Assembly (NCBI RefSeq): GCF_004843725.1
Contig: NZ_CP039451.1
Location: 2,796,001-2,860,000 of the forward strand
Direction of reading: 5' to 3'
Length of the DNA stretch: 64,000 nucleotides
DNA from: Psychroserpens sp. NJDZ02
GTDB lineage: Bacteria > Bacteroidota > Bacteroidia > Flavobacteriales > Flavobacteriaceae
In this document: positions 7,571 to 15,909 of the stretch, in pieces
Layout of the letters: the number at the start of each line of letters is the position of its first letter
Numbering within the stretch: the stretch's first letter is position 1
Translations under genes and position numbers: made by a program
The notes under the pieces: generated by a model
Databases searched by the model: none
Told to the model about the DNA's origin: nothing
The model's input: the letters and a program-made list of their open reading frames with translations, nothing else

Positions 7571-9415
7571 CTATTTACTCAAGGCTTTCAAAATACGTTC
7601 TTCGTTAATAACAATATCTCTGAATAAAACATGTGGAAACTCTTTGTGTTTTGATGTTTTGAAGAAGTCGTAAATATTAGATAGAGTGGATGCTGTAATT
7701 AATGATAAATTCATTTCGGTATCCATTTCACAATCTGTAACAAAATCGTCACTAAATTCTGGTGCAACAAGTAAAATTTTAACAATACGTAAATTATTTT
7801 TAAGTGCTAAGTTTTGATAAGACTTAAGCTGTCTTGATACTGAACTAAATTTATTATACCCTCTTTCTTTACTTGTTTTACATTCGACTATAATTATTTC
7901 ATCATTACCTAAATTTAAAAGAATATCCATCATATCCTTTTGAGTATTTAAATTGTTCTTGAACGTTTCATCGACATTAAATCCTAAGCTGTTAAAAATA
8001 ACCTTTGTTAATTCTTCAAATTTCACACCTAACTCACTCTCCTTTATAATGATTCCGTTCTCTTTTAGTAAGTTAAGATTTCGATAAGCAACATTTTCAT
8101 AGTTTTCTAGATATAAGTTTTCAACGTCTTTATAATGTTCCAGAATGTTTAAAATATCATCTCCACGTTGCTTGATACCATTGTCTTTTATAAACTTTGT
8201 TAAATCTTCTCTTGTTATTAAATCTAAAATATCTCTAGGTTTGATATTATAATCTAGTAAAAAATCAGCTTTCAAAACATATTCATCTTGTAGTTCAAAT
8301 TGATCTTTTATTTGCTTATTTAGTTTTGGTAAAGATTGATTTAACTCGGTAAGTAATTTATCAAATCCATCTAAAGAAATACCAACTTTTTCATCACGTT
8401 CTACAGTTTCAAAATACTCGATCAGACTACTTATTTTTTCATCTAAAGTGTTCCCTTTTAAAGTGTTTATGTTCAGTCCTTTTTCGCATAACTCATTAAG
8501 TGTTTTTTTCTTTTCAGTTAATGTGCTTCCAGTTTTATAAATATCTTCTAAAAGGAGAGTTGTAAATGAAACACCTTCTTTTATTATTTCTTCAATTTTT
8601 TCAGAGTAGGATAGCTTTCTATCTATATTGTGTTCTTTACAAATTTGGTTTACTATTGGTTCTCTTAATAGTTTTAGAGTTCTTCTGTAAAATTTATCTC
8701 CAACTTCTTTTTCTCTAATTTTTCTTAATATTCTTACCATTTCATCAGCAACATAAATGGTGTTCTCTTTATTTGAGAAAAATATGACGCCAATGTTTTT
8801 TAATCCTTTGATAACATCTTGTATATCTAGTTTATTTATAGATAAAATGGAATAATTAATTAGTTTGACCTCTTCTTGAGAAAGCCCTAATTGTTTTGAA
8901 AGTGTTAATATAATTGATAATTCATCGGAGGAAACTTTCGCTTCTCTATTATTTGCGATGTCATTATTGTAAGCCGTGTGTAAACAGGACTTGTAGATTT
9001 TATAATCCCTTTTTCTTATGGAACTCAGCTCAGATTTATCATCTTCAAAATCAGCATTAAGTTCTTTTATTCTCGTTTTAAGCTGTTTTATTTCACTTTC
9101 ATACAATCTAGAAAACCAGTCTTGTTTCATTATACAATTACCATCACGTATAATTATATCTATTAAAATGTCTAATTGGGAAGTGATTTCCTGAAATTCA
9201 CATTTTATATGTTCTTGAAATTCTTTTTCAGTTAACGAAAATATTTTAGATATATTTTGGTTATCTACAGATTTTAAACCTTTGTCAGTTGAGCTCAAAA
9301 TCTTATTGATTTCCTTTATGTTCTTAGGGTTTTTTGATATGATTGTATCAATTATTTTAATAAAAGAGTTCTTTTCAATAGAACCCATTCTATCTAATAT
9401 GTTTTCTAATTTCAT
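7571..9415 (-). CDS. Large protein with C-terminal PD-(D/E)XK (Mrr-like) nuclease domain
   Basis: A 614-aa protein I do not recognise as a named family. Residues 1-130 are helical and charged. About 160-200 (DELSIILTLSKQLGLSQEEV) recalls TerB-like helices. About 390-428 (RDILDLITREDLTKFIKDNG, then IKQRG) resembles a SAP-type nucleic-acid-binding helix pair. Residues 462-590 fit a restriction-endonuclease-like core: E467/E468 in the first helix, D494 or D497, then E511-C-K513 (IIIVECKTS), the ExK signature of Mrr-type enzymes. It has no signal peptide. Possible roles are DNA restriction, defence or repair. The adjacent DEDDh exonuclease supports a nucleic-acid-processing role, but that is inference. 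Confidence 0.75.
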   Translation of the reverse strand: MKLENILDRMGSIEKNSFIKIIDTIISKNPKNIKEINKILSSTDKGLKSVDNQNISKIFSLTEKEFQEHIKCEFQEITSQLDILIDIIIRDGNCIMKQDWFSRLYESEIKQLKTRIKELNADFEDDKSELSSIRKRDYKIYKSCLHTAYNNDIANNREAKVSSDELSIILTLSKQLGLSQEEVKLINYSILSINKLDIQDVIKGLKNIGVIFFSNKENTIYVADEMVRILRKIREKEVGDKFYRRTLKLLREPIVNQICKEHNIDRKLSYSEKIEEIIKEGVSFTTLLLEDIYKTGSTLTEKKKTLNELCEKGLNINTLKGNTLDEKISSLIEYFETVERDEKVGISLDGFDKLLTELNQSLPKLNKQIKDQFELQDEYVLKADFLLDYNIKPRDILDLITREDLTKFIKDNGIKQRGDDILNILEHYKDVENLYLENYENVAYRNLNLLKENGIIIKESELGVKFEELTKVIFNSLGFNVDETFKNNLNTQKDMMDILLNLGNDEIIIVECKTSKERGYNKFSSVSRQLKSYQNLALKNNLRIVKILLVAPEFSDDFVTDCEMDTEMNLSLITASTLSNIYDFFKTSKHKEFPHVLFRDIVINEERILKALSK

Positions 9416-9483
9416 AAATATAATTTTGTGAGATTAATAACTATTAATTTAGTTTCAAAACAAAGCATTTCCCCACAATAAAA

Positions 9484-9501
9484 ATTACGGAAACCCGTAA
9501 T
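9484..9501. promoter_or_regulatory. Short hairpin/dyad ATTACGG-AAAC-CCGTAAT
   Basis: A perfect 7-base dyad in the gap upstream of the nuclease-domain gene (start at 9415). It is a candidate operator or leader hairpin. No T-tract follows it in either direction, which argues against a terminator. Confidence 0.45.
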
Positions 9502-9554
9502 CTCTTCAACTTTATTCTAAAACATAAACCTACAACTATAAACTCTAAAATAAA

Positions 9555-9572
9555 ATACGTAGAACTACGTAT
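9555..9572. promoter_or_regulatory. Short dyad ATACGTAG-AA-CTACGTAT
   Basis: A perfect 8-base dyad just downstream of the stop of the small membrane-protein gene and upstream of the nuclease-domain gene. Together with the dyad at 9484 it gives two TACG-containing palindromes in a 160-base gap. The poor T-tract makes it more like a binding site than a terminator. Confidence 0.45.
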
Positions 9573-9577
9573 ATTTA

Positions 9578-10012
9578 TTAGCGCTTAGTACCGCGTTGCC
9601 GCCATAATAAAAGGGCCATTAAAAAACCAAAGGCCATGTAAACACCATGTGCCCAACGTATGTCGTTTTCGGTTGGACCAATAAGAGTTTCTACTTTTGT
9701 TCCTAAGCTAAACCAATAGATAAAAATGGCAAAAACGACTAGAATAATACTACCCACTGTACCACTAACTAATAAAACATGCTTGGTGGTAAAGAAGAAA
9801 TTAGCGGATAAGGCGCCCCAGAAAAAGGTTAAAACATACAATCCATTATCCGTGTAAGTTTTTATAATGCGACTAATAGTGTCATTATCTGTTGTACTGT
9901 CCACAGCCAAATATATATCAAAAACAATTAGAAGTATAAATAGTGTGATGATAAGATATTGGATTCTTTTTACAAAAGCATCGTTGGCCAACAATTGATT
10001 AATAGGTTGCAT
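9578..10012 (-). CDS. Small four-TM membrane protein, paralog of its neighbour
   Basis: A 144-aa integral membrane protein with hydrophobic segments near residues 17-37, 57-77, 80-103 and 123-140. It shares its layout and several motifs with the next gene upstream: an LTFFWGALSANFFFTTKH block matching ITFLWGVFGGHFFLGSKK, and a final TM ending LLLWRQRG matching FIWSQRH. No enzymatic residues stand out. Its function is unknown; the pair is probably a tandem duplication with divergence. Confidence 0.75.
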   Translation of the reverse strand: MQPINQLLANDAFVKRIQYLIITLFILLIVFDIYLAVDSTTDNDTISRIIKTYTDNGLYVLTFFWGALSANFFFTTKHVLLVSGTVGSIILVVFAIFIYWFSLGTKVETLIGPTENDIRWAHGVYMAFGFLMALLLWRQRGTKR

Positions 10013-10017
10013 AGTTT

Positions 10018-10431
10018 TTAATTGTTTAATGTAAATTGAATAAACTCCTCATGACGTTGCGACCATATAAAATGACCATATAATAAACCTGTAATTAATA
10101 ATAGGACTTGGTATTTGGTTTTTATAATGAAGTCTTTTGGTAATTTACGACCATATATTATCATGATTATAACAATAATAGCTAATGCAATTGGCGGGAT
10201 TTCCCAATGGGTAATAAAAATATTAAGAATTGGTTTTTTACTTCCTAAAAAAAAATGTCCTCCAAAAACACCCCAAAGGAAGGTGATAAAAAAGTATTTG
10301 TTATAACTCCAGTTTTTAATCACCACATTAATAGTATCGTTTTTGTATTTATTAATGTTTAACATAGCATTAAGTAGTATTAGCAACCCAATGGTAGTAA
10401 ATACTATAAACTCGACAGTTGTAATGGACAT
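10018..10431 (-). CDS. Small four-TM membrane protein, paralog of its neighbour
   Basis: A 137-aa membrane protein with four hydrophobic segments (about 5-25, 45-65, 72-92, 107-125). It lies 5 bases upstream of its paralog at 9578 on the same strand, so the two form an operon. The conserved core is F-x2-TF-x-WG-x5-FF followed by a short basic loop. I do not recognise a named function. It could be a small transport or structural membrane protein. Confidence 0.72.
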   Translation of the reverse strand: MSITTVEFIVFTTIGLLILLNAMLNINKYKNDTINVVIKNWSYNKYFFITFLWGVFGGHFFLGSKKPILNIFITHWEIPPIALAIIVIIMIIYGRKLPKDFIIKTKYQVLLLITGLLYGHFIWSQRHEEFIQFTLNN

Positions 10432-10590
10432 AAGTAGGTTTTTGAAGACTTAAAGTTAGTGGTTTTGGGTTGTAAATCCAATACATAAATGGACGTAATT
10501 ATAAAAGCTTACAATTCAGTCTTAAAAAGTGACAGTTGAGTCAAGCCTTTTTTTTAATGCTGTAATATCGGTTGATATTTGTAGTGTTAT

Positions 10591-10618
10591 TATAAAACTC
10601 TATAAAACTCTATAAAAT
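10591..10618. repeat. 10-bp direct repeats abutting a start codon
   Basis: TATAAAACTC occurs twice in a row, followed by TATAAAATAT, which runs directly into the ATG at 10619. The coding sequence begins with a further TATAAAAT. The TA-rich repeats may be promoter or leader sequence. Confidence 0.5.
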
Positions 10619-11248
10619 ATGTATAAAATAGCGATTACAATTGCCTTGTTTTTAACCACAATGTTACAAGCGCAAACGACTTATGAATCTGGAATGACTA
10701 AAGCTTTTACGCTTTGGGAAGATGGTAAAATGGCAGAGGCTTCCAACGTATTTGAACGTATTGCCTCTGCTGAAAAGGAAAACTGGTTACCATCCTACTA
10801 TGCTGCTCAGGTATTAATTTTAGACGGATTTTCTATATTAAAAGAAAAAGAAGCTTTGGATGCTCAGCTTAAAAAAGCACAAGTTTTTGTAGATGCTGCT
10901 GCTAGTAGATCTAAAGATAATGCCGAAATCATGGTACTTCAAGCCCTGTTACATACTGTATATGTGGCTAGTGATGGTGCAACTTATGGTATGACGTTAT
11001 CAGGAAAAATAAATGCATTATATACCAAAGCAAACCAATTAACGCCTGGTAACCCAAGAGTTATGTTAAGTAAGGCCGAGTGGGATATGGGAAGTGCTAG
11101 ATTTTTTGGTCAGGATACGCAACCATTTTGTGCGCAAATAGAAAAATCTCTACAACTTTTTGCTAACTTTAAGCCTGAAACGGCGTTTGATCCTAATTGG
11201 GGAGAAGATCGTGCAAAGCAATTAACGGCAGCTTGTAAAGCGGAGTAA
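10619..11248 (+). CDS. Secreted TPR-like protein, hypothetical
   Basis: A 209-aa protein with a signal peptide (residues 1-19, ending LQAQ). It contains alpha-helical repeats reminiscent of TPRs: an FTLWEDGKMAEASNVFERIA stretch around residue 30, and KANQLTPGNPRVMLSKAEWD around residue 145. It has two Cys in the last quarter. Its stop is followed 27 bases later by the LytS-type kinase gene, so it may be the first gene of that signalling operon. TPR folds mediate protein-protein contacts; a more exact role cannot be stated. Confidence 0.75.
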   Translation: MYKIAITIALFLTTMLQAQTTYESGMTKAFTLWEDGKMAEASNVFERIASAEKENWLPSYYAAQVLILDGFSILKEKEALDAQLKKAQVFVDAAASRSKDNAEIMVLQALLHTVYVASDGATYGMTLSGKINALYTKANQLTPGNPRVMLSKAEWDMGSARFFGQDTQPFCAQIEKSLQLFANFKPETAFDPNWGEDRAKQLTAACKAE

Positions 11249-11275
11249 TTGTTAATGCAGTGTAATGGGATATCT

Positions 11276-12619
11276 ATGAATAAAAATTTAAAAAATATTG
11301 TTTTAACTTTCGCTATTGGTTGTGTCGTTTTTGTTTTTGGGCAATACCTATCTAATGGATTTAGTTATGATACGGTTGGGCAATTTATTGAGGATTTTGT
11401 ATTCTATCAATTATATGCATTTGTTTTAGGGCTATCAAATATGAACTTTTTCGCCTATATGGAACGTCGCCAATGGATGGCTGGACAGTATGTTAAACGA
11501 GTTGTTTTGGGGATTTTAGGCTCTACTGTAATGACATTATTTGGGCTGTTTCTTTTAAGAGGGTTTACGTCCGTAATTTATATCGGTAATTCGTTTTCCT
11601 TTTTTATTCGTAACGAAACCTGGCAAGGGTATTCTTTTGGATTGTGGATGACCTTGACTATCGTTTCTGTTTTTCATGTAGTTTATTTTTATAACAGATA
11701 CCAGAAAAATAAACTGAAAGAACAAAAAGTGATTGCTGGGACTGCTAGTGCTAAGTTTGATGCTTTAAAAAATCAGTTAGATCCACATTTTTTGTTTAAT
11801 AGCTTAAATGTATTAACTAGTTTAATTGAAGAAAACCCGCAAAGTGCACAAAAATTTACGACTAGCTTATCCAAAGTATATCGGTATGTATTGGAGCAAA
11901 AAAACAAAGATTTAGTAACAGTTGATGAAGAGCTTAAGTTTGCAATAACCTATATGTCTTTATTAAAAATGCGATTTGAAGACAGTATTATTTTTGATAT
12001 CCCAGAGCAAACCATAAATCCAGAGAGCAAAGTAGTGCCTTTAGCTTTACAGTTATTACTAGAAAATGCAGTAAAACACAACGTTGTAACTAGTAACCGA
12101 CCATTACATATTAAAATTTATGAGGCTAACGGAAACTTGATAGTAGAAAATAATTTACAACCCAAAGCAATTGTCAAAAAGAGTAGTGGTGTTGGTCTTG
12201 AAAATATCAAACAACGCTACGCATTATTAACCAACAAACGTGTAAGTATTAGCCAAAACACCACTAGTTTTAGAGTGGCAATACCCATGTTAACTAAAGA
12301 ATTATCAGTTATGAAACAAATACCACAACAAGAATTTGATGACACCTATATAAGAGCGCGTAAACATGTTGAAGAATTAAAGGAGTTTTACTATAATCTA
12401 ATTTCGTATTGTATTGTCATTCCGTTTTTAATTTTTGTAAACTATTATACCAATTGGAACTACAAATGGTTTGTATGGCCATTATTTGGTTGGGGAATTG
12501 GGATTTCATTTCATGCCTATAAAGTCTATGTTAACGATGGCGTTTTAGGTAGGAATTGGGAAGATCGCAAAATAAAGGAGTTTATGAATGAGGAAGAAGG
12601 CAAGCAACGCTGGAACTAA
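11276..12619 (+). CDS. LytS-type sensor histidine kinase fused to a 2TM domain
   Basis: A 447-aa protein from ATG 11276; in-frame alternatives upstream at 11249 and 11255 add only a few residues that are not hydrophobic. The N-terminus has four TM segments (about 5-25, 40-60, 78-100, 120-140). It is followed by a His_kinase domain with the phospho-accepting H171 (NQLDPHFLFNSLNVL) and an ATPase part (LLLENAVKHN; GVGLENIKQRY). Unusually, residues about 345-447 add a 2TM domain whose end (NWEDRKIKEFM, KQRW) matches the next gene. It would phosphorylate the LytTR regulator encoded at 13143. Confidence 0.9.
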   Translation: MNKNLKNIVLTFAIGCVVFVFGQYLSNGFSYDTVGQFIEDFVFYQLYAFVLGLSNMNFFAYMERRQWMAGQYVKRVVLGILGSTVMTLFGLFLLRGFTSVIYIGNSFSFFIRNETWQGYSFGLWMTLTIVSVFHVVYFYNRYQKNKLKEQKVIAGTASAKFDALKNQLDPHFLFNSLNVLTSLIEENPQSAQKFTTSLSKVYRYVLEQKNKDLVTVDEELKFAITYMSLLKMRFEDSIIFDIPEQTINPESKVVPLALQLLLENAVKHNVVTSNRPLHIKIYEANGNLIVENNLQPKAIVKKSSGVGLENIKQRYALLTNKRVSISQNTTSFRVAIPMLTKELSVMKQIPQQEFDDTYIRARKHVEELKEFYYNLISYCIVIPFLIFVNYYTNWNYKWFVWPLFGWGIGISFHAYKVYVNDGVLGRNWEDRKIKEFMNEEEGKQRWN

Positions 12620-12631
12620 AAACAAAACAGT

Positions 12632-12985
12632 ATGGAACAGAATAGAGAATCTTTTAACGCCTCTGACGCAGATCTACAACGTAGTTATGAAAAAGAGGAA
12701 GCTTATTTAAGAGCTAAAAAGAAAGTAGAGAAAATACAAGGGTTTTATTGGCACTTAGCCGTCTATGTGGTCGTTAATATTTTTTTAGTGATTACTATTT
12801 CTAGGAATTCTAATTTACCTTTTTGGAATTTTGCAACGTTTTCGACCGCATTATTCTGGGGAATAGGTTTAGGGTTTCATTTTTTAGGTGTTTTTGGTTC
12901 CAATTTTTTATTTGGTAAAAACTGGGAAAAACGTCAAATAGAAAAATATATGAATGCTGATCATGATAAACAACGTTGGGAGTAG
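12632..12985 (+). CDS. 2TM domain-containing protein
   Basis: A 117-aa protein made of one 2TM domain: a basic amphipathic start (YLRAKKKVEKIQGFYWHLAVY), two TM segments (about 40-60 and 70-90), and the family's closing motif (GKNWEKRQIEKYM, KQRWE). Its sequence and layout repeat the C-terminal domain of the upstream kinase. It lies 12 bases after the kinase and belongs to the same operon. Such proteins accompany LytS/LytTR pairs in flavobacteria. Their role is unknown, and association with the kinase membrane domain is plausible. Confidence 0.85.
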   Translation: MEQNRESFNASDADLQRSYEKEEAYLRAKKKVEKIQGFYWHLAVYVVVNIFLVITISRNSNLPFWNFATFSTALFWGIGLGFHFLGVFGSNFLFGKNWEKRQIEKYMNADHDKQRWE

Positions 12986-13142
12986 GAGATGACCGAAAAA
13001 GGCACGAGGTTAAAGTCAAAAGAGGTAAATATGATACATAAGCAACATTGACTTCAACTTATTAATTGTAGCGTTTCTAATTGAAAAGTGTTGTATAGTA
13101 TAAAGTGAAATATTAAAATAAACCAACCAAATAAGAGTACCA

Positions 13143-13898
13143 ATGAAAGTGATAATAATAGAAGATGAAAAACCATCTGCAAGACGTTTACAACGTATGC
13201 TTACAACTTTAGATATGGAAGCTGAAACCATGTTACATTCGGTAGAGGAATCTATAGATTGGTTTAATACTAACCCACATCCTGATTTAATATTTTTAGA
13301 TATCCAGCTTAGTGACGGTTTGTCTTTTGAAATATTTGAAGCGGTTGAGGTTAAATCTGCTATTATTTTTACAACTGCTTATGATGAGTATGCTTTGCAA
13401 GCTTTCAAATTAAATAGTATCGATTATTTATTAAAACCTATTGATGACCAAGACTTAGAAACTGCGGTTACAAAATATAAGGCTAGGCTTCCGCAGAAAA
13501 CAAGCATCGCATTAGACTTTGAGGATATCAAAAAGTTGCTGGTTAATCCTATTGATAGAGTGTACAAAAAACGATTTTCGGTTAAAGTTGGACAACATCT
13601 TAAATTAATAAATATTGATGATGTTGAATGCTTTTACAGCGAAAATAAAGGGACCTATTTATATACTACAGAAGGTCGAAATTATTTGTTAGACATGACT
13701 TTAGAAGGTTTAGAAAATGAACTGGAGCCAGAAACATTTTTTAGAATAAACAGAAAGTATTTTATAAACATTAATGCTATTAAGGATATGATAAGCTACA
13801 CTAACTCGCGCTTACAAATCAAGTTAAATAACTATAATGAAGCTGAGGTTATTGTCGCTAGAGAGCGTGTAAAGGATTTTAAAGCGTGGTTGTCTTAA
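13143..13898 (+). CDS. LytTR-family response regulator
   Basis: A 251-aa protein. The receiver domain (residues 1-120) has the acidic pocket (IIIEDEKPSA) and phospho-acceptor D53 (LIFLDIQLSDG). A C-terminal LytTR DNA-binding domain (about 145-250) has a typical FFRINRKYFININAI block. It is the expected partner of the LytS-type kinase upstream, although a 157-base gap separates it from the 2TM gene. Its stop codon directly abuts that of the convergent gene at 13899, leaving no room for a separate terminator. Confidence 0.92.
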   Translation: MKVIIIEDEKPSARRLQRMLTTLDMEAETMLHSVEESIDWFNTNPHPDLIFLDIQLSDGLSFEIFEAVEVKSAIIFTTAYDEYALQAFKLNSIDYLLKPIDDQDLETAVTKYKARLPQKTSIALDFEDIKKLLVNPIDRVYKKRFSVKVGQHLKLINIDDVECFYSENKGTYLYTTEGRNYLLDMTLEGLENELEPETFFRINRKYFININAIKDMISYTNSRLQIKLNNYNEAEVIVARERVKDFKAWLS

Positions 13899-15080
13899 TT
13901 ATTCCTCTTCGTCCTCAATCCTATTGTCATCAAAAGCACTTGGCAATAGTTTAGGTATAAATTTAATCACTAATGGCAGTAGTAAAGCTCCGCCAGGTAA
14001 CAAGAAGATCGCTAAACTAGGAATGGATTTAAAAACATCCAATAGTTGATCTTGTACCTTTTTTTGTTCTTCTTTACTTAAATCTCTGATTGTCGATTTA
14101 GATAAAAGAATCACTAACTCTTTACTTTCTAAAAGCTCTTGCGTTAATTTTTTACTATTGCGTTTAATTAACTTAAACACCATATTAGTAGAGTTGTCGT
14201 AAAATGTTTTGACAATATTTTTAGAGCCTAAAAGGGGGACTTTTTGTCGGTACGTTTTATAAAATGCTTCTATCGTTTTTGAAGCTTCGTTGGTTTGATG
14301 TTGTGTTAGGTTAAGATTTTCGCCTAAAGTATTTAAAAATACTTCTTCTTCGTTATCTAATTTTGCATCTGTCCAAGTAGCCATAGCTGCAAGGTCTAAA
14401 CAATACCTAGAAAATAGATTGGAGTCTACACTAGCAATAGCTTCGTTAAATACTAAGACACTATCACGCTGGTAACGTAGGGATTGTTCAAAAAGATTAA
14501 TTAAGCTTTTGTCATAATCTGACTTTGCCTTTTTACTATTTAAAGTATTTAAAACAATACTCTCTATAATAGCCTCGTAATTTTTAATAATGTCGTCATT
14601 AACAATACCAGTCTTCAAATAATTTCTAAACGCTAAGACATCTACAAATAATAAGGCGTTAGTTATAAAGTAATTAAAACTCTTGTCTATTAAGTTGTCA
14701 TCAATCTGAATGCGCTTATTAATAATACGCTCCACTTGATCTTTAACATCTTTGGAACCTATTATAGCCTGTATAAAAGAGACTCTTTCCTTGTTTATAG
14801 TATTGTAAAAATTAGCGACTTCAGTATAGAAGTCGTTTGTAGTATTATGATTGGTATAGGCAATAAGTAAAGCAATTACTAAATTTATTTTACAAATTTC
14901 GTCGGCTTCAAAATCGTCGTTTTCAACCCAATTATTTACAACAGTGACATTACTTCCATATATAAAACCGCAATCTCTAAAGTGTCTGTAATACACTTCT
15001 AAGTCGTTGTCTTTAAAGAGATCTTTGGGTTTTAGCTCTCTTATTAGTTTTTTTATCCAGCCTGAAGCAGATGGGTTCAT
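13899..15080 (-). CDS. LETM1-related, biofilm-associated-type protein
   Basis: A 393-aa mostly alpha-helical protein. Its C-terminal part (about 320-385) contains KSIPSLAIFLLPGGALLLPL followed by VIKFIPKLLPSAF, which resembles the conserved membrane-proximal segment of LETM1 proteins (a Pro-rich hydrophobic stretch ending in LPS-F). Flavobacterial proteins of this layout are annotated as LETM1-related biofilm-associated proteins; that name is recalled, not tested here. There is no signal peptide. It has an acidic tail (DNRIEDEEE). The gene is convergent with the LytTR gene and divergent from the DUF4331 operon. Confidence 0.7.
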   Translation of the reverse strand: MNPSASGWIKKLIRELKPKDLFKDNDLEVYYRHFRDCGFIYGSNVTVVNNWVENDDFEADEICKINLVIALLIAYTNHNTTNDFYTEVANFYNTINKERVSFIQAIIGSKDVKDQVERIINKRIQIDDNLIDKSFNYFITNALLFVDVLAFRNYLKTGIVNDDIIKNYEAIIESIVLNTLNSKKAKSDYDKSLINLFEQSLRYQRDSVLVFNEAIASVDSNLFSRYCLDLAAMATWTDAKLDNEEEVFLNTLGENLNLTQHQTNEASKTIEAFYKTYRQKVPLLGSKNIVKTFYDNSTNMVFKLIKRNSKKLTQELLESKELVILLSKSTIRDLSKEEQKKVQDQLLDVFKSIPSLAIFLLPGGALLLPLVIKFIPKLLPSAFDDNRIEDEEE

Positions 15081-15234
15081 TGGTGTTTTTTATTATGGTA
15101 TAAAGATACTTTTTTTAAAGTATTATTTGCTTTTTTTTCAAATTAACCAAACTTTTATAAAACCGCTATTGCAATTGTTGCGTAAGTGTATCCGAGAACC
15201 AAAAATAACAATTAACAAAAAATCTCAAAACATT

Positions 15235-15882
15235 ATGAAAAATTTCAAATTTATTTTAGGAGTAGGCGTATTTGCAGCAGCAGGTTTCTTCTTCTTATCA
15301 GCGGATCACATTGATGCTCCAGCAGTACAAGGTGGTACAAGTGATATCACAGATTTTTACGCCTTTCAAGGCGAGAACACAGATAACTTAGTGTTTGTAG
15401 CTAACGTACAAGGGTTATTAAGTCCGTCTGCAACAGGTAGTGCTAGTTTTGATGAAAACGTGATGATCGAATTTAATATTGACAACACAGGAGACAATGT
15501 AGAAGATTTAGTTATCCAAGCAATACCAAGAGATGGTAAAATGTACTTTTTTGGACCAGTTGCTCCAGGTACAACAGGATTAAGTAGTACTGTTATGCAG
15601 TCTGCAACACAAACAGTAGTAGATATTACAGCTTACGGTGATACTCCAGTAGTAGAAACATCTGCAGGGATTTCTGCTTTTGCTGGACCAAGAGATGATC
15701 CTTTTTTCTTTGATTTTAATCAATATACTGCAATTATTGGTGGTACTGCTTCAGGTTTTAATTCTCCAGGAACAGATACGTTTGCAGGTACAAACGTAAT
15801 GTCTATCGTTGTTGAGGTTCCAAAATCTATGATTGGCGGAACAGGAGTAATCAATACTTGGGTAGAATCTAAGTCTAAATAA
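15235..15882 (+). CDS. DUF4331 family protein, N-terminal-half type
   Basis: A 215-aa exported protein. The ATG at 15235 gives a hydrophobic signal sequence (FILGVGVFAAAGFFFL), then the opening motif of DUF4331 (ADHIDAPAVQGGTSDITDFY). The frame is open upstream of this start but that part lacks sense. The protein covers only the N-terminal half of the usual DUF4331 domain; the next gene carries motifs of the C-terminal half. It is the first gene of a run with a TPR lipoprotein and a TonB-dependent receptor. Its role is unknown; it probably acts in the periplasm or on the cell surface. Confidence 0.82.
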   Translation: MKNFKFILGVGVFAAAGFFFLSADHIDAPAVQGGTSDITDFYAFQGENTDNLVFVANVQGLLSPSATGSASFDENVMIEFNIDNTGDNVEDLVIQAIPRDGKMYFFGPVAPGTTGLSSTVMQSATQTVVDITAYGDTPVVETSAGISAFAGPRDDPFFFDFNQYTAIIGGTASGFNSPGTDTFAGTNVMSIVVEVPKSMIGGTGVINTWVESKSK

Positions 15883-15909
15883 TAACTAACTATTAAAAAC
15901 ATACAAATT

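Noticed and set aside
10591-10618. CRISPR-like short repeats
   Set aside because: The units are 10 bases and contiguous without spacers; there are no cas genes in the window.
15007-15234. Longer start for the first DUF4331 gene
   Set aside because: The extension overlaps the divergent LETM1-like gene and would bury the signal peptide.
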